NCBI RefSeq assembly: GCF_018831085.1
Contig: NZ_JAGPNM010000004.1
Span: forward strand, 124,001 to 188,000
Direction of reading: 5' to 3'
DNA: 64,000 nucleotides
Source: Rheinheimera oceanensis
GTDB taxonomy: Bacteria; Pseudomonadota; Gammaproteobacteria; Enterobacterales; Alteromonadaceae
Below the pieces are notes generated by a model, which saw only the letters and a list, made by a program, of their open reading frames with translations, searched no databases and was not told the DNA's origin. Position 1 is the stretch's first letter. Each line of letters starts with the position of its first letter. The translations under genes and the position numbers were made by a program. Positions 1 through 8,894 of this stretch are shown piece by piece.

Positions 1-2
1 CT

Positions 3-593
3 GCGGTATCTTTAGTTGATATTGGTGTGGCCGTGTTAGCTGGTTTGCTGATTATTCCTGCTATGTATGTGGCGTTACACAACGGTGTACAAATTTTCGG
101 TGAAAACGGACAGTTATTAGCTGAAGATACGCTTATTTTTACAGTGCTACCGTCATTATTTAGTACCATGGGTGTGGTTGGCTTGCTGGTAGCATTAGCT
201 TTTTTTCTGCTTATGTCTATTGCTGCTCTTACCTCGTCTATCTCAATGCTGGAAGTTCCGGTGTCATATATGGTGGAGCACCGCAATGTCGCCAGACAAA
301 AGGCCGTTTGGTTAGTTGCTGCCGTCATTTTTGCTGCCAGCCTTACTATTATTTTTAATTTCGATAGCTTGTTTGGTTTTGTTATTACATTAACAACCCG
401 CTACAGCCAACCTTTGCTTGGCTTAATGCTGTGCATATTTGCCGGTTGGGTCTGGAAGCGTAATGCTATTCTGCAGGAACTGAAAAAAGGTGATTTACAG
501 GCCGAGTACAGCTGGTTCTGGCGGATATGGCCATGGTACGTTAAGTTTGTCTGTCCACTGATTATAGCCGTCATGTTCTATCGGTCTTTGTAA
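3..593 (+). CDS. Sodium-dependent transporter, NSS/SNF family (C-terminal part)
   Basis: This is the 3' part of an inner-membrane sodium:solute symporter of the neurotransmitter:sodium symporter family; the reading frame is open from base 3, so the true start lies outside the window. The visible 196 residues contain about five hydrophobic segments. The opening stretch (VDIGVAVLAGL) and the later SIAALTSSISMLE stretch are typical of bacterial NSS proteins; the latter corresponds to the TM8 region with Ser/Thr/Asn residues near the sodium sites. These proteins import amino acids or related amines with Na+. The substrate cannot be told from this fragment. It is followed by a short hairpin and then nhaC, another sodium transporter. 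Confidence 0.85.
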   Translation, partial: AVSLVDIGVAVLAGLLIIPAMYVALHNGVQIFGENGQLLAEDTLIFTVLPSLFSTMGVVGLLVALAFFLLMSIAALTSSISMLEVPVSYMVEHRNVARQKAVWLVAAVIFAASLTIIFNFDSLFGFVITLTTRYSQPLLGLMLCIFAGWVWKRNAILQELKKGDLQAEYSWFWRIWPWYVKFVCPLIIAVMFYRSL

Positions 594-631
594 GCAGTAG
601 CGAGTATAAGTATAACAATAATAAAGGTGTC

Positions 632-651
632 AGGCGCCGCAGGCGCCTTTT
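632..651 (+). terminator. Short GC-rich hairpin, possible terminator
   Basis: A 7-bp perfect stem (AGGCGCC/GGCGCCT) with a 3-nt loop is followed by four T. It lies 38 bases after the transporter stop and only about 20 bases before nhaC. It could end the upstream transcript or attenuate read-through into nhaC. Confidence 0.5.
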
Positions 652-670
652 ACCAATCGGAGTAAAATAC

Positions 671-2137
671 ATGACGGAAAAACAACCCAGCTTTCTCGAT
701 GCAGCCATTCCTCTGGTCGTGCTGATAGTATTGCTGTCAGCTTCAGTATATCTGTTTGCTGATAACTCATCTTACGGGCCCAATCAGATAGCCTTATTTA
801 TGGCAACGGCCGTAGCGGTTGTTATAGGTCTTAAAAATGGTTATCGCTGGTCAGTGATGGAAAAAGCCATGGTGAAGGGGATTTCACTGTCTTTAGGGGC
901 AGTACTGATCCTGTTATCAGTGGGGGCATTAATTGGCACCTGGATGTTGTCCGGTACTGTGCCAACGCTGATCTATTACGGTTTACAAATTTTAAGCCCA
1001 AGCTGGTTTTATGCTGCGAGCTGTTTGTTATGTGGCATTGTAGCAATGAGTATAGGCAGTTCCTGGACTACCGCAGCCACAATAGGTGTTGCTTTAATTG
1101 GCGTTGCCGGCGGCCTTGGGCTGTCACCGGCGATCACTGCCGGAGCTATAGTATCAGGCGCATATTTTGGTGACAAACTATCGCCGCTGAGTGAAACAAC
1201 CAATCTGGCACCTGCTGTTGCCGGTGCCGATTTGTTCGACCATATCAGGCATATGCTGTGGACTACCATTCCCAGTTTTGTACTGGCCCTACTGCTGTTT
1301 ACTATTATTGGGTTTAACTCTGATGTTAGCTCTGATATCGCACGTATCGATCAAATCAGTGATGTGCTACAACAAAACTTTGCTATAAGCCTTGCATCAC
1401 TGGTGCCGTTATTTGTTTTGTTGGCGATGGCAATAAAGAAGGTTCCGGCGTTTCCAACAGTCTTTATCGGTGCTTTACTGGGTGCATTGTGGGCAGTGTT
1501 TTTTCAGTCAGAGCTATTAAGCCGTCTGGTTGAGCAGGATATACCTGCAGCTTTAGGCATTACCAAGTTGGTTTGGCATACCCTGCATGCTGGTTTTAGT
1601 ATCGATACCGGCAACGACAGCCTGAATGATCTACTCAGCGGGGGCGGCATGTCCAGTATGCTTAACACCGTCTGGTTGGTTTTTAGTGCCATGATGTTTG
1701 GCGCCACCATTGAAAAAATAGGCTTGCTGCGTAAGTTTGTTACGTCAATTTTATTTTTTGCCCGCAGCACAGGTTCGTTAATTACCAGCACTATTGCTAC
1801 CTGCTTTGTCACTAATATACTAACGGCCGATCAATATATGTCGATTGTTATGCCCGGGCGGATGTTTAAAGAGGAGTATGAGCGCCGGGAACTGGCGCCG
1901 GTTAATTTGTCCCGCACCCTGGAAGATGGCGGCACCATTACCAGCCCATTGATACCTTGGAATACCTGTGGTGCTTATATGCACAGTGTGCTTCAGGTTA
2001 GCCCGCTTGATTATGCATTTTATGCCTTCTTTAATCTTATCAACCCGCTGTTAGCTATTATCTATGCCTATTGCGGCATCAAAATACTGCGCCTGACCCC
2101 TCCTGATTCAGTCAGGCCTCAAACTGCTAAAGTGTAG
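671..2137 (+). CDS. nhaC: Na+/H+ antiporter NhaC family
   Basis: A 488-residue polytopic inner-membrane protein with about 11-12 hydrophobic segments, the usual size for NhaC antiporters, which expel Na+ in exchange for H+. Family-typical stretches include GAYFGDKLSPLSETTNLAPA (about residues 163-182), containing the D-x-x-SP-x-S-(E/D)-T motif, and a C-terminal LEDGGTITSPLIPWNTCG motif. Some NhaC homologues exchange malate for lactate or transport other ions, so the exact exchange is inferred. It stands alone between a sodium symporter and pepN and is closed by a strong terminator. Confidence 0.92.
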   Translation: MTEKQPSFLDAAIPLVVLIVLLSASVYLFADNSSYGPNQIALFMATAVAVVIGLKNGYRWSVMEKAMVKGISLSLGAVLILLSVGALIGTWMLSGTVPTLIYYGLQILSPSWFYAASCLLCGIVAMSIGSSWTTAATIGVALIGVAGGLGLSPAITAGAIVSGAYFGDKLSPLSETTNLAPAVAGADLFDHIRHMLWTTIPSFVLALLLFTIIGFNSDVSSDIARIDQISDVLQQNFAISLASLVPLFVLLAMAIKKVPAFPTVFIGALLGALWAVFFQSELLSRLVEQDIPAALGITKLVWHTLHAGFSIDTGNDSLNDLLSGGGMSSMLNTVWLVFSAMMFGATIEKIGLLRKFVTSILFFARSTGSLITSTIATCFVTNILTADQYMSIVMPGRMFKEEYERRELAPVNLSRTLEDGGTITSPLIPWNTCGAYMHSVLQVSPLDYAFYAFFNLINPLLAIIYAYCGIKILRLTPPDSVRPQTAKV

Positions 2138-2145
2138 CTGGAAAA

Positions 2146-2171
2146 AAAAGCCTGAGTTGTTCAGGCTTTTT
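2146..2171 (+). terminator. Rho-independent terminator after nhaC
   Basis: A 10-bp stem (AAAAGCCTGA/TCAGGCTTTT) with a 5-nt loop ends in a T run. The A-rich left side and T-rich right side make it potentially bidirectional. Confidence 0.85.
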
Positions 2172-2220
2172 CGTCATTATACTTAGCTATATCGTTATTT
2201 ATTTTACCGGAAGCCTGCTT

Positions 2221-4806
2221 ATGTCTCAGAATAGTTTACCGCGCACGGCAAAGCGCCTTGCAGATTACACAGCGCCTGCTTTTAGCATCAGTCATGTCGA
2301 TTTGTGTTTTGAATTGGATGCAGAGGCCACCCGGGTTACTTCGGTATTGCAAGTTAAGCGCAACCGGGCTGATGTGGCGTTAAAACTGGACGGACAGCAG
2401 CTGACACTGATCAGTGTAGCAATTGACGGGCGGTTGCTGGGGGCGGCTGATTACCTGCTTGATGCAGAAGGCCTGACTATATTTACCGTTGCGCAGCAAT
2501 GCGAACTGACCGTTATTTGTGATATTGCTCCCAGGCATAATACCGCGCTTGAAGGCTTGTATATGGCTGGTGACACTTACTGTACACAATGCGAGGCAGA
2601 GGGTTTTCGGCGTATCAGTTATTTTCCGGACCGGCCAGATGTACTGGCAGAATATAAAGTCACCATTAAAGCCGATGCCAAACGGTATCCGTATTTATTA
2701 TCTAATGGTAATAAGATATCTGAACATATTGACGATCAAGGTTTAAGGGTAGTGCAGTGGCATGATCCTTTTCCAAAGCCCTGTTATTTGTTTGCTTTGG
2801 TTGCCGGAGATTTTGATGTTCTGACCGATGACTTTATTACCCAATCTGGCCGTAAAGTAAACCTGCAGTTGTTTGTCGATAAAGGAGCGCTAACCAAAGG
2901 CAGTTTTGCTCTTGAGTCGTTAAAACGCGCTATGCAATGGGACGAGCAACGTTACGGCCTGGAATATGATCTGGATATTTACATGGTGGTGGCCGTAGAC
3001 TTTTTTAACATGGGTGCCATGGAAAACAAAGGCCTGAATATTTTTAACAGCAAGTATGTGTTAGCTGACGCTGCCAGTGCAACTGACCGTGATTATTTTA
3101 ATATAGAGTCAATTATTGGCCATGAATATTTTCATAACTGGACCGGCAACCGTGTTACCTGCCGTGACTGGTTTCAGCTTAGCCTGAAAGAAGGTTTAAC
3201 TGTTTTTCGCGATCAGGAATTCAGTGCCGATATGGGCTCTGCCACGTTATGCCGCATAGATGCAGTTAAGCTGATACGTACAGCTCAGTTTGCAGAGGAC
3301 GCCAGCCCGATGGCACATCCGATAAGGCCAGAGCAAGTGCTGGAGATGAATAACTTCTATACTGTTACAGTGTATGATAAAGGCGCCGAAGTGATCCGCA
3401 TGCTGCAAACCCTGCTGGGGCGCGATACCTTTGCCAAGGGGTTGGCGCTGTACCTGCAGCGTCACGATGGTCAGGCTGCAACCTGTGACGATTTCTTGCA
3501 GGCCATGCAGGATGTTGCGGCACAGGATCTATCGCAGTTTCACTTATGGTACAGCCAGTCTGGTACACCACTGTTAACGGCAACTCAGCGTTATGATGCA
3601 ACACGTTCACAGTTAATACTGTCGCTTGCACAGCAAACACCCCCTACAACTGAGCAGACAGACAAACAACCATTGCTGATACCGGTGCAAATTGAATTGC
3701 TGTATAACGGTAAAGCGTCACAGCGGCATTTATTGTTACTGAACGACAGTGAACAACAGTATCTGTTCGAGGACATTACAGAAGCTCCGGTTGTGGTGTG
3801 GCTGGAGCATTTTTCCGCCCCGGTGAAGTTAACAGCGCAATACACTGATGATGACTTATTATTTATAGCCAGTCAGGCTACTGACGGCGTTGCACGCTGG
3901 GATGCAATGCAACAATTCTGGAGCCGCAAGATAGCGCAGCAAGTCGCATCAGGTGCTAGCGGTGCTGTATTACCGCCAGCGCTATTTAAACTACTGCAAC
4001 ATTGGCTGGAGCAGCCCGGCTCCGATAAGGCGATGACAGCAGAATTACTGACGTTACCGGATTTTGATACGCTGGCAGAGCAATACCAGCTGATCCCGGT
4101 AGATAGCCTGCTAAGCTGCCTCCGTCAGTTTAAACAGCTGCTGGCAGAACAACTGGCCACATCGTTCAGCAATTGTTATAACGCACTAAACACCGGGCCT
4201 TATCAATATCAGGACCATGATGTTGGTGTGCGCAGATTGCGTGCAGTGTGTCTGAATTATCTGGCACAACTTAATAACTACCAATCACTGTTGCATGCGC
4301 ACTATACAAACTCAGACAATATGACTGATACAATGGCGGCTTTAACAGCTGCCCAGCAATCAGAAGCTGCCGTATTTAGCCCATTGATTACTGACTTTGC
4401 CAGGCGCTGGCAACATGATGCCTTAGTAATGGATAAGTGTTTTTCGCTGGTGGCATCGCAACCCGGTGAGCAAGTGTTTGAAGCGATAGACACCATGCTG
4501 ACGCATCCGTTATTTAGCTGGAAAAACCCCAATAGGGTACGGGCGTTGTTTTCGGCCTTCAGTTTGCGTAATCCACAGCAATTTCACCGTGCTGATGGCA
4601 AAGGATATCAACTACTTGCTGACACTGTATTGCGGCTTGATCCGCTTAACCCTCAGGTGGCAGCAAGGCTGGTCACTCCTTTATTAAGCTGGCGGCGGTT
4701 TGACTCTGATCGTCAGCAGCAGATGCGTGCCGCACTGCTGCAGATCGCAGGGCAAAGCAATATCAGCAATGATGTATATGAAAAGGTTAGCCGAAGTCTG
4801 AATTGA
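2221..4806 (+). CDS. pepN: Aminopeptidase N (M1 family)
   Basis: An 861-residue zinc metallopeptidase that removes N-terminal residues from peptides in the cytoplasm; no signal peptide is present, as in E. coli PepN. The substrate-binding GAMEN motif is at residues 265-269. The gluzincin zinc site is complete: HEYFH at 301-305 (H301, E302, H305) and the third ligand E324 in LKEGLTVF. Its length is close to the roughly 870 residues usual for proteobacterial PepN. The ATG is preceded by a GGAAG-like ribosome site about 8 bases upstream. Its stop overlaps the start of a DUF2835 gene by one base (TGATG), implying translational coupling. Confidence 0.96.
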   Translation: MSQNSLPRTAKRLADYTAPAFSISHVDLCFELDAEATRVTSVLQVKRNRADVALKLDGQQLTLISVAIDGRLLGAADYLLDAEGLTIFTVAQQCELTVICDIAPRHNTALEGLYMAGDTYCTQCEAEGFRRISYFPDRPDVLAEYKVTIKADAKRYPYLLSNGNKISEHIDDQGLRVVQWHDPFPKPCYLFALVAGDFDVLTDDFITQSGRKVNLQLFVDKGALTKGSFALESLKRAMQWDEQRYGLEYDLDIYMVVAVDFFNMGAMENKGLNIFNSKYVLADAASATDRDYFNIESIIGHEYFHNWTGNRVTCRDWFQLSLKEGLTVFRDQEFSADMGSATLCRIDAVKLIRTAQFAEDASPMAHPIRPEQVLEMNNFYTVTVYDKGAEVIRMLQTLLGRDTFAKGLALYLQRHDGQAATCDDFLQAMQDVAAQDLSQFHLWYSQSGTPLLTATQRYDATRSQLILSLAQQTPPTTEQTDKQPLLIPVQIELLYNGKASQRHLLLLNDSEQQYLFEDITEAPVVVWLEHFSAPVKLTAQYTDDDLLFIASQATDGVARWDAMQQFWSRKIAQQVASGASGAVLPPALFKLLQHWLEQPGSDKAMTAELLTLPDFDTLAEQYQLIPVDSLLSCLRQFKQLLAEQLATSFSNCYNALNTGPYQYQDHDVGVRRLRAVCLNYLAQLNNYQSLLHAHYTNSDNMTDTMAALTAAQQSEAAVFSPLITDFARRWQHDALVMDKCFSLVASQPGEQVFEAIDTMLTHPLFSWKNPNRVRALFSAFSLRNPQQFHRADGKGYQLLADTVLRLDPLNPQVAARLVTPLLSWRRFDSDRQQQMRAALLQIAGQSNISNDVYEKVSRSLN

Positions 4807-5027
4807 TGCGCAGATATTTTTTTAATGCCAGCCTCAGTGCTGAACAGTGCTATGGTTATTATCGCGGAGATATTAAATACGTGATAGTTACCGCAGACAA
4901 CGGTGAGCGGATCCAGCTACAGTTTAGGCATTTTCAGCGTTATGTTGATATTAACGGTTTGCGCGGGCGTTTTCGTTTAACGCTGGCAGATAACGATAGT
5001 TTTGTAGCATTGGAAAAAATTAATTAG
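4806..5027 (+). CDS. DUF2835 family protein
   Basis: A 73-residue basic, beta-rich protein of unknown function. The sequence (RYFFNASLSAEQCYGYYRG..., ...ITADNGERIQLQFRHFQRYV...GRFRL-like) matches the DUF2835 family, often found directly downstream of pepN in gammaproteobacteria. I chose the ATG at 4806, which overlaps the pepN stop by one base; a TTG one codon earlier would add a single residue. There is no signal peptide or membrane segment. No function should be inferred beyond likely co-expression with pepN. Confidence 0.8.
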   Translation: MRRYFFNASLSAEQCYGYYRGDIKYVIVTADNGERIQLQFRHFQRYVDINGLRGRFRLTLADNDSFVALEKIN

Positions 5028-5074
5028 AGTATGTACTTTAAACGGTGAATTAAAACAATAGCTTGCAGTTACTG

Positions 5075-5087
5075 CTGGTTTGACCTT
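5075..5087. promoter_or_regulatory. FadR-like half-conserved operator 1
   Basis: CTGGT-TTG-ACCTT: the left half matches the FadR operator core CTGGT-N3-ACCAG fully and the right half matches 3 of 5. It is 258 bases upstream of the DUF1302 start and pairs with an inverted copy 43 bases downstream. Assignment to FadR rests on similarity to the E. coli operator core, not on a search. Confidence 0.35.
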
Positions 5088-5130
5088 TAATTTCATTAGC
5101 TTATAGCTGCTTATTACGCGCGGTGCTGAA

Positions 5131-5143
5131 AAGGTTAAACCAG
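5131..5143. promoter_or_regulatory. FadR-like half-conserved operator 2
   Basis: AAGGT-TAA-ACCAG: the right half is a perfect ACCAG and the left matches 3 of 5. With the 5075 site it forms a 13-bp inverted repeat (TGGTTTGACCTTT / AAAGGTTAAACCA, one mismatch). Confidence 0.35.
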
Positions 5144-5345
5144 AGCATGGTAAAAAAGCTTAAAACATCGCCGTTTTTGAGAAAAACTGAATAAAAATCA
5201 ACAGATTTACGTATTGGCAAGCCTTGCTTGCAGCTTGAAATGATGTAATTATTTTAATGAAGTAAGCTGAGCTCTGATCAGTTGGCTTGATAATATAACT
5301 AAAAAGACACTTATAAAAACCTGCGGGACAGGGGGAGATAATCAG

Positions 5346-7436
5346 ATGAATAAAAGGTCAATAACCTTTGCTAAGAATCCCTTAGCCTTAGGTGTTGCAT
5401 CAGCGCTGTTTGCCTTGTCAATGGCACCGGTGCATGCAGCATCCTGGAGTTTGGGTGATGTAAATATTACTTTCGATTCCACTTTCTCTTACGGCGGCAG
5501 CTGGCGTGCTGAAGACAGAAATTGGGATACAATCAGTAAAGTGAATCACCCCCGTTTCGATTGGGACGGATACAACGCAGCAACGAATAATATCTATTTA
5601 CCATCGCAAATCTGGCAGGAACCGGGAGCTTATTCAAGTAATGGTGACGCCGGTAACCTGAACTATGACAAAGGTGATATGTTCAGCAGTCTGTTTAAAG
5701 GTTTACATGAGCTGTCTGTTACCAAAGACAATATCGGTTTGTTTACCCGCTTTATGTATTTTTACGACTTCGCGCTGATGGATAAAGACGGAGCTTATAC
5801 CAACCCGGTATCGGGTCAGAAAGTTGATCCTTGTGCTGACAAAGATGCCAGGGATTTAACCTGTCGTGATATTCGCCTGCTGGATGCCTATGTTTACGGT
5901 AATTTCAGTTTTAACAACGGTATGAACCCGGTTACCGTTAAAGTGGGGCAACAGGTATTAAGCTGGGGTGAAAGTACCCTGATCCAGCATGGTATCAATA
6001 TTACTCCTATTGATGTTGGCGTGGCGCGTGCGCCAGGCGCTGAGTTAAAAGAGGCTTATATTCCGGTTGGTATGGCAACCATCAGCATTGGTTTAACTGA
6101 CAATCTGTCAACCGAGTTGTTTTATCAGTACCAGTGGGTAAACAGCTATCTGCCGGTGCCAGGTACTTATTTCTCAACCAATGACTTTGCCGGTGAAGGT
6201 GGTTATTTGCAAAACGTGCAGTTAGGTTTTGCCGGTAACCCGGATATTGACCTTGCTCATGTGCTGGCCAATCTGAATGCGCTGGGTTCTGCTGTTGCCG
6301 GTGGCGCACTTGATCCGGCGCAGGCTGCGCAGGCTTATCTGGCTTACCCAACGAAAGTAACTTTGCGCCCTTACGGCAGTGCCGGTGAAGTAGAGCCTAA
6401 AGACGGCGGCGAGTACGGTATTAAGTTTGAATATTTTGCGCCGAACCTGAATGACACAGAATTTGCTGTGTATTACATGAACTATCATAGCCGTGTACCG
6501 GTTATTTCAGGTATTGCCTCAGATTTTTCACAAATTCCAGCGGATATCGGTCGCCTGGCAACTATGGCTGCAACCGGCGGTGTTACTAAAGACAACATTA
6601 CCAGCCTGGCAGCGTTTTCAAAGGCGCTCATTGAGTATCCTGAAGATATTAAGCTTTATGGTTTTAGTTTTAATACAACCTTAGGTAATACCTCAGTAGC
6701 CGGTGAATTAGCCTATCGTCAGGACGAACCTTTACAAATTGACGATGTGGAAATTCTGTATGCCGGTATGCCGGAGCAACTTGCTAATGCCGGCTTACGC
6801 CCTGATTTAGCAGGTATTTCTCAAATTGGTCGCGACATTGGCGTTAAGGTGCAACCTGGCCAGAAAGCTAACGGCTTTATCTTAAGAGACACTATTCAGG
6901 CTCAGATGACATTTACGCATTTATTTGGCCCGTCACTGGGCGCTGATAACTTGTCTATGCTGGCTGAGGTAGGCGGTATCCGGATTCAGGATATGCCGGA
7001 TCAAAGCGTTTTACGTTTGAATGGCCCGAATACTGATCGTAGCGGTGGACCATTGTTGGGCTGGGATGCGAATGGCAATCTGGTAAACAAAGATGGTTTG
7101 CATACAGGCTTGTCAAACGGGGCTGAAACAAACCCGTTTCCAACGGCATCGGCCTGGGGTTATCGTTTATTGGCTAAAGCCGATTACAACAACGTGTTTG
7201 CCGGGGTAAACCTGTCGCAACGGATTGTGTTTTCGCATGATGTTAACGGTATTACACCTGATCCGTTATTTTTGTTTGTCGAAGACCGTAAGTCTCTTGC
7301 GTATGCCATCAGCTTTGATTATCTGAATAAGTGGTCAGGCGAAGTGTCATACAACATGTTCTGGGGCGGTCAAGGCACAACAAATAACGTAGAAGACCGT
7401 GACTTTATCTCTTTTAACATTAAGTACTCTATTTAA
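5346..7436 (+). CDS. DUF1302 family outer-membrane protein
   Basis: A 696-residue exported protein with a clear signal peptide (basic start, hydrophobic core, cleavage near PVHA-AS at about residue 31). The rest alternates polar and hydrophobic residues as in a beta-barrel and ends in ISFNIKYSI, an aromatic/aliphatic outer-membrane-like C-terminus. It matches the DUF1302 family, which I recall as commonly followed by DUF1329, YCF48-like and RND genes, exactly as here. The barrel is probably the outer-membrane component of a trans-envelope route for a hydrophobic molecule; the substrate is unknown. It is first in a four-gene set, 16 bases ahead of the next gene, with FadR-like palindromes upstream. 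Confidence 0.85.
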   Translation: MNKRSITFAKNPLALGVASALFALSMAPVHAASWSLGDVNITFDSTFSYGGSWRAEDRNWDTISKVNHPRFDWDGYNAATNNIYLPSQIWQEPGAYSSNGDAGNLNYDKGDMFSSLFKGLHELSVTKDNIGLFTRFMYFYDFALMDKDGAYTNPVSGQKVDPCADKDARDLTCRDIRLLDAYVYGNFSFNNGMNPVTVKVGQQVLSWGESTLIQHGINITPIDVGVARAPGAELKEAYIPVGMATISIGLTDNLSTELFYQYQWVNSYLPVPGTYFSTNDFAGEGGYLQNVQLGFAGNPDIDLAHVLANLNALGSAVAGGALDPAQAAQAYLAYPTKVTLRPYGSAGEVEPKDGGEYGIKFEYFAPNLNDTEFAVYYMNYHSRVPVISGIASDFSQIPADIGRLATMAATGGVTKDNITSLAAFSKALIEYPEDIKLYGFSFNTTLGNTSVAGELAYRQDEPLQIDDVEILYAGMPEQLANAGLRPDLAGISQIGRDIGVKVQPGQKANGFILRDTIQAQMTFTHLFGPSLGADNLSMLAEVGGIRIQDMPDQSVLRLNGPNTDRSGGPLLGWDANGNLVNKDGLHTGLSNGAETNPFPTASAWGYRLLAKADYNNVFAGVNLSQRIVFSHDVNGITPDPLFLFVEDRKSLAYAISFDYLNKWSGEVSYNMFWGGQGTTNNVEDRDFISFNIKYSI

Positions 7437-7452
7437 GGGACGAGCACTAATT

Positions 7453-8814
7453 ATGAAGAAACTCACCCTAATTTCGTCAGCCATCGCTTTGGTGTTAAGT
7501 TGCTCCGTTGCTGCAAAAATTACGCCTGAGCAGGCCGCCAGACTGGGCAATGATTTAACACCGCTTGGAGCAGAAAAAGCGGGCAATGCCGACGGTTCTA
7601 TCCCTGCATGGAATGGCGGCATTACCGCTGCGCCTGCCGGTTATACTCCTGGTATGCATCATCCCAATCCCTTTGCTGATGATAAGATCATACTCACCAT
7701 CGACAAATCTAATCTGGAACAGCATAAAAATCTGTTAAGTCCGGGCCAGATTAAGCTGTTTGAAATTTATCCTGATACATACAAGATGAATATCTATCAA
7801 ACACGCCGTACGGCATCTTATCCGCAGTATGTTTACGATGCGACGAAAAATATTGCCACCAAAGCCGAGCTGATTGAAGGCGGTAACGGCATTATTAACG
7901 CTGCAATTGGTATTCCGTTCCCAATCCCGGCAAATGGACTGGAAGCAATATGGAACCACCTGCTGCGTTTTCGCGGTGTAGCAGCAAGCCGTAATGGCGG
8001 TCAGGCGGCACCTACAGCTGCGGGCGCTTATACGATTATCGGCTTTGATGAGCAGATAATGTTTAAGTACTCAGAACCTACTGCAACAGCCGAAGCGCTG
8101 ACCGCAGAAAATATACTGTTCCGCTTTAAGCAGGGGGTAACGTCGCCTGCACGTTTGGCGGGTACGGCATTGTTAGTACATGAAACCATGGACCAGGTAA
8201 AAACACCACGTCAGGCCTGGACATATAACACCGGCCAACGCCGTGTGCGTCGTGCACCCAATGTTGCTTATGATGCACCGGGTACTGCGTCTGATGGTCT
8301 GCGTACCACAGATGATTTCGATATGTTTAACGGCTCGCCAGATCGTTACAACTGGACGTTGAAAGGCAAGCAGGAAATGTATATTGCTTACAACGACTAC
8401 AAGCTTCACAGTAATGAGGTTAAATATGCTGATTTGCTGATGCCCGGTCATATTAACCCGGAATACGTACGCTGGGAAAAACACCGGGTCTGGGTAGTTG
8501 AAGCAGTATTAAAAGACAATACCCGTCATGTATATGGTAAACGGGTGTTTTATATTGATGAAGACAGCTGGCAAATTCATGTTGCGGATCTGTATGACAA
8601 CCGTAACGAATTATACCGTGTCGCGGTGGCTCATGGCCTGAACTACTATGAAGTGCCAACACACTGGAGTACGTTAGAGGTTTATCATGATCTTAACTCA
8701 CGGCGTTATATAGCTTTGGGTCTGGATAACGAAGATAAAATGTATAATTTCTCCGTTAGCCTGACAGATGCTGATTTCACACCAGCTGCGCTGCGTCGTG
8801 AAGGTACCCGTTAA
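7453..8814 (+). CDS. DUF1329 family periplasmic protein
   Basis: A 453-residue exported protein of the DUF1329 family, which I recall as having a LolA/LolB-like fold suited to carrying lipids. I start it at the ATG of the signal peptide (MKKLTLISSAIALVL, cleavage near VAA-K at about residue 22); upstream in-frame starts would fall inside the DUF1302 gene and add a non-signal sequence. There is no lipobox cysteine at the cleavage site, so it should be soluble in the periplasm. The mature part contains many aromatic residues and the family-like stretch FDMFNGSPDRYNW. It probably ferries the system's substrate between the RND permease and the barrel (inference). Confidence 0.85.
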   Translation: MKKLTLISSAIALVLSCSVAAKITPEQAARLGNDLTPLGAEKAGNADGSIPAWNGGITAAPAGYTPGMHHPNPFADDKIILTIDKSNLEQHKNLLSPGQIKLFEIYPDTYKMNIYQTRRTASYPQYVYDATKNIATKAELIEGGNGIINAAIGIPFPIPANGLEAIWNHLLRFRGVAASRNGGQAAPTAAGAYTIIGFDEQIMFKYSEPTATAEALTAENILFRFKQGVTSPARLAGTALLVHETMDQVKTPRQAWTYNTGQRRVRRAPNVAYDAPGTASDGLRTTDDFDMFNGSPDRYNWTLKGKQEMYIAYNDYKLHSNEVKYADLLMPGHINPEYVRWEKHRVWVVEAVLKDNTRHVYGKRVFYIDEDSWQIHVADLYDNRNELYRVAVAHGLNYYEVPTHWSTLEVYHDLNSRRYIALGLDNEDKMYNFSVSLTDADFTPAALRREGTR

Positions 8815-8833
8815 GTAGAGTAGTAACCCGGTT

Positions 8834-8860
8834 ACGGTTGGCTTAGTGCCAACCGTTTTT
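8834..8860 (+). terminator. Terminator between DUF1329 and YCF48-like genes
   Basis: A 9-bp perfect stem (ACGGTTGGC/GCCAACCGT), 5-nt loop and TTTT tail. It lies within the four-gene set, so it may reduce expression of the two distal genes relative to the first two. An adjoining palindrome, GTAACC-C-GGTTAC, sits at 8823-8835. Confidence 0.75.
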
Positions 8861-8894
8861 ATTTAGAAAGTTTGATAGAGTAAATGCTCAGATT

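Larger units (their letters stand above)
5028..5345. other. 318-bp intergenic region upstream of the DUF1302 operon
   Basis: AT-rich region without a credible ORF. It holds two imperfect palindromes related to CTGGT-N3-ACCAG (5075-5087 and 5131-5143), listed separately, and a weak AAAAC/GTTTT hairpin near 5162-5178. I could not pick a convincing -35/-10 pair. The DUF1302 start codon follows a strong purine-rich ribosome site (CAGGGGGAGATAATCAG) just before 5346. Confidence 0.6.

Noticed and set aside
5162..5178. AAAAC-ATCGCC-GTTTT hairpin as a terminator after the DUF2835 gene
   Set aside because: Five-bp AT-rich stem is too weak and lies 135 bases from the stop codon.
5215..5227. Sigma-54 promoter (TGGCAAGCCTTGC) upstream of the DUF1302 gene
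   Set aside because: GG and GC are 10 bases apart; sigma-54 -24/-12 elements need 12.
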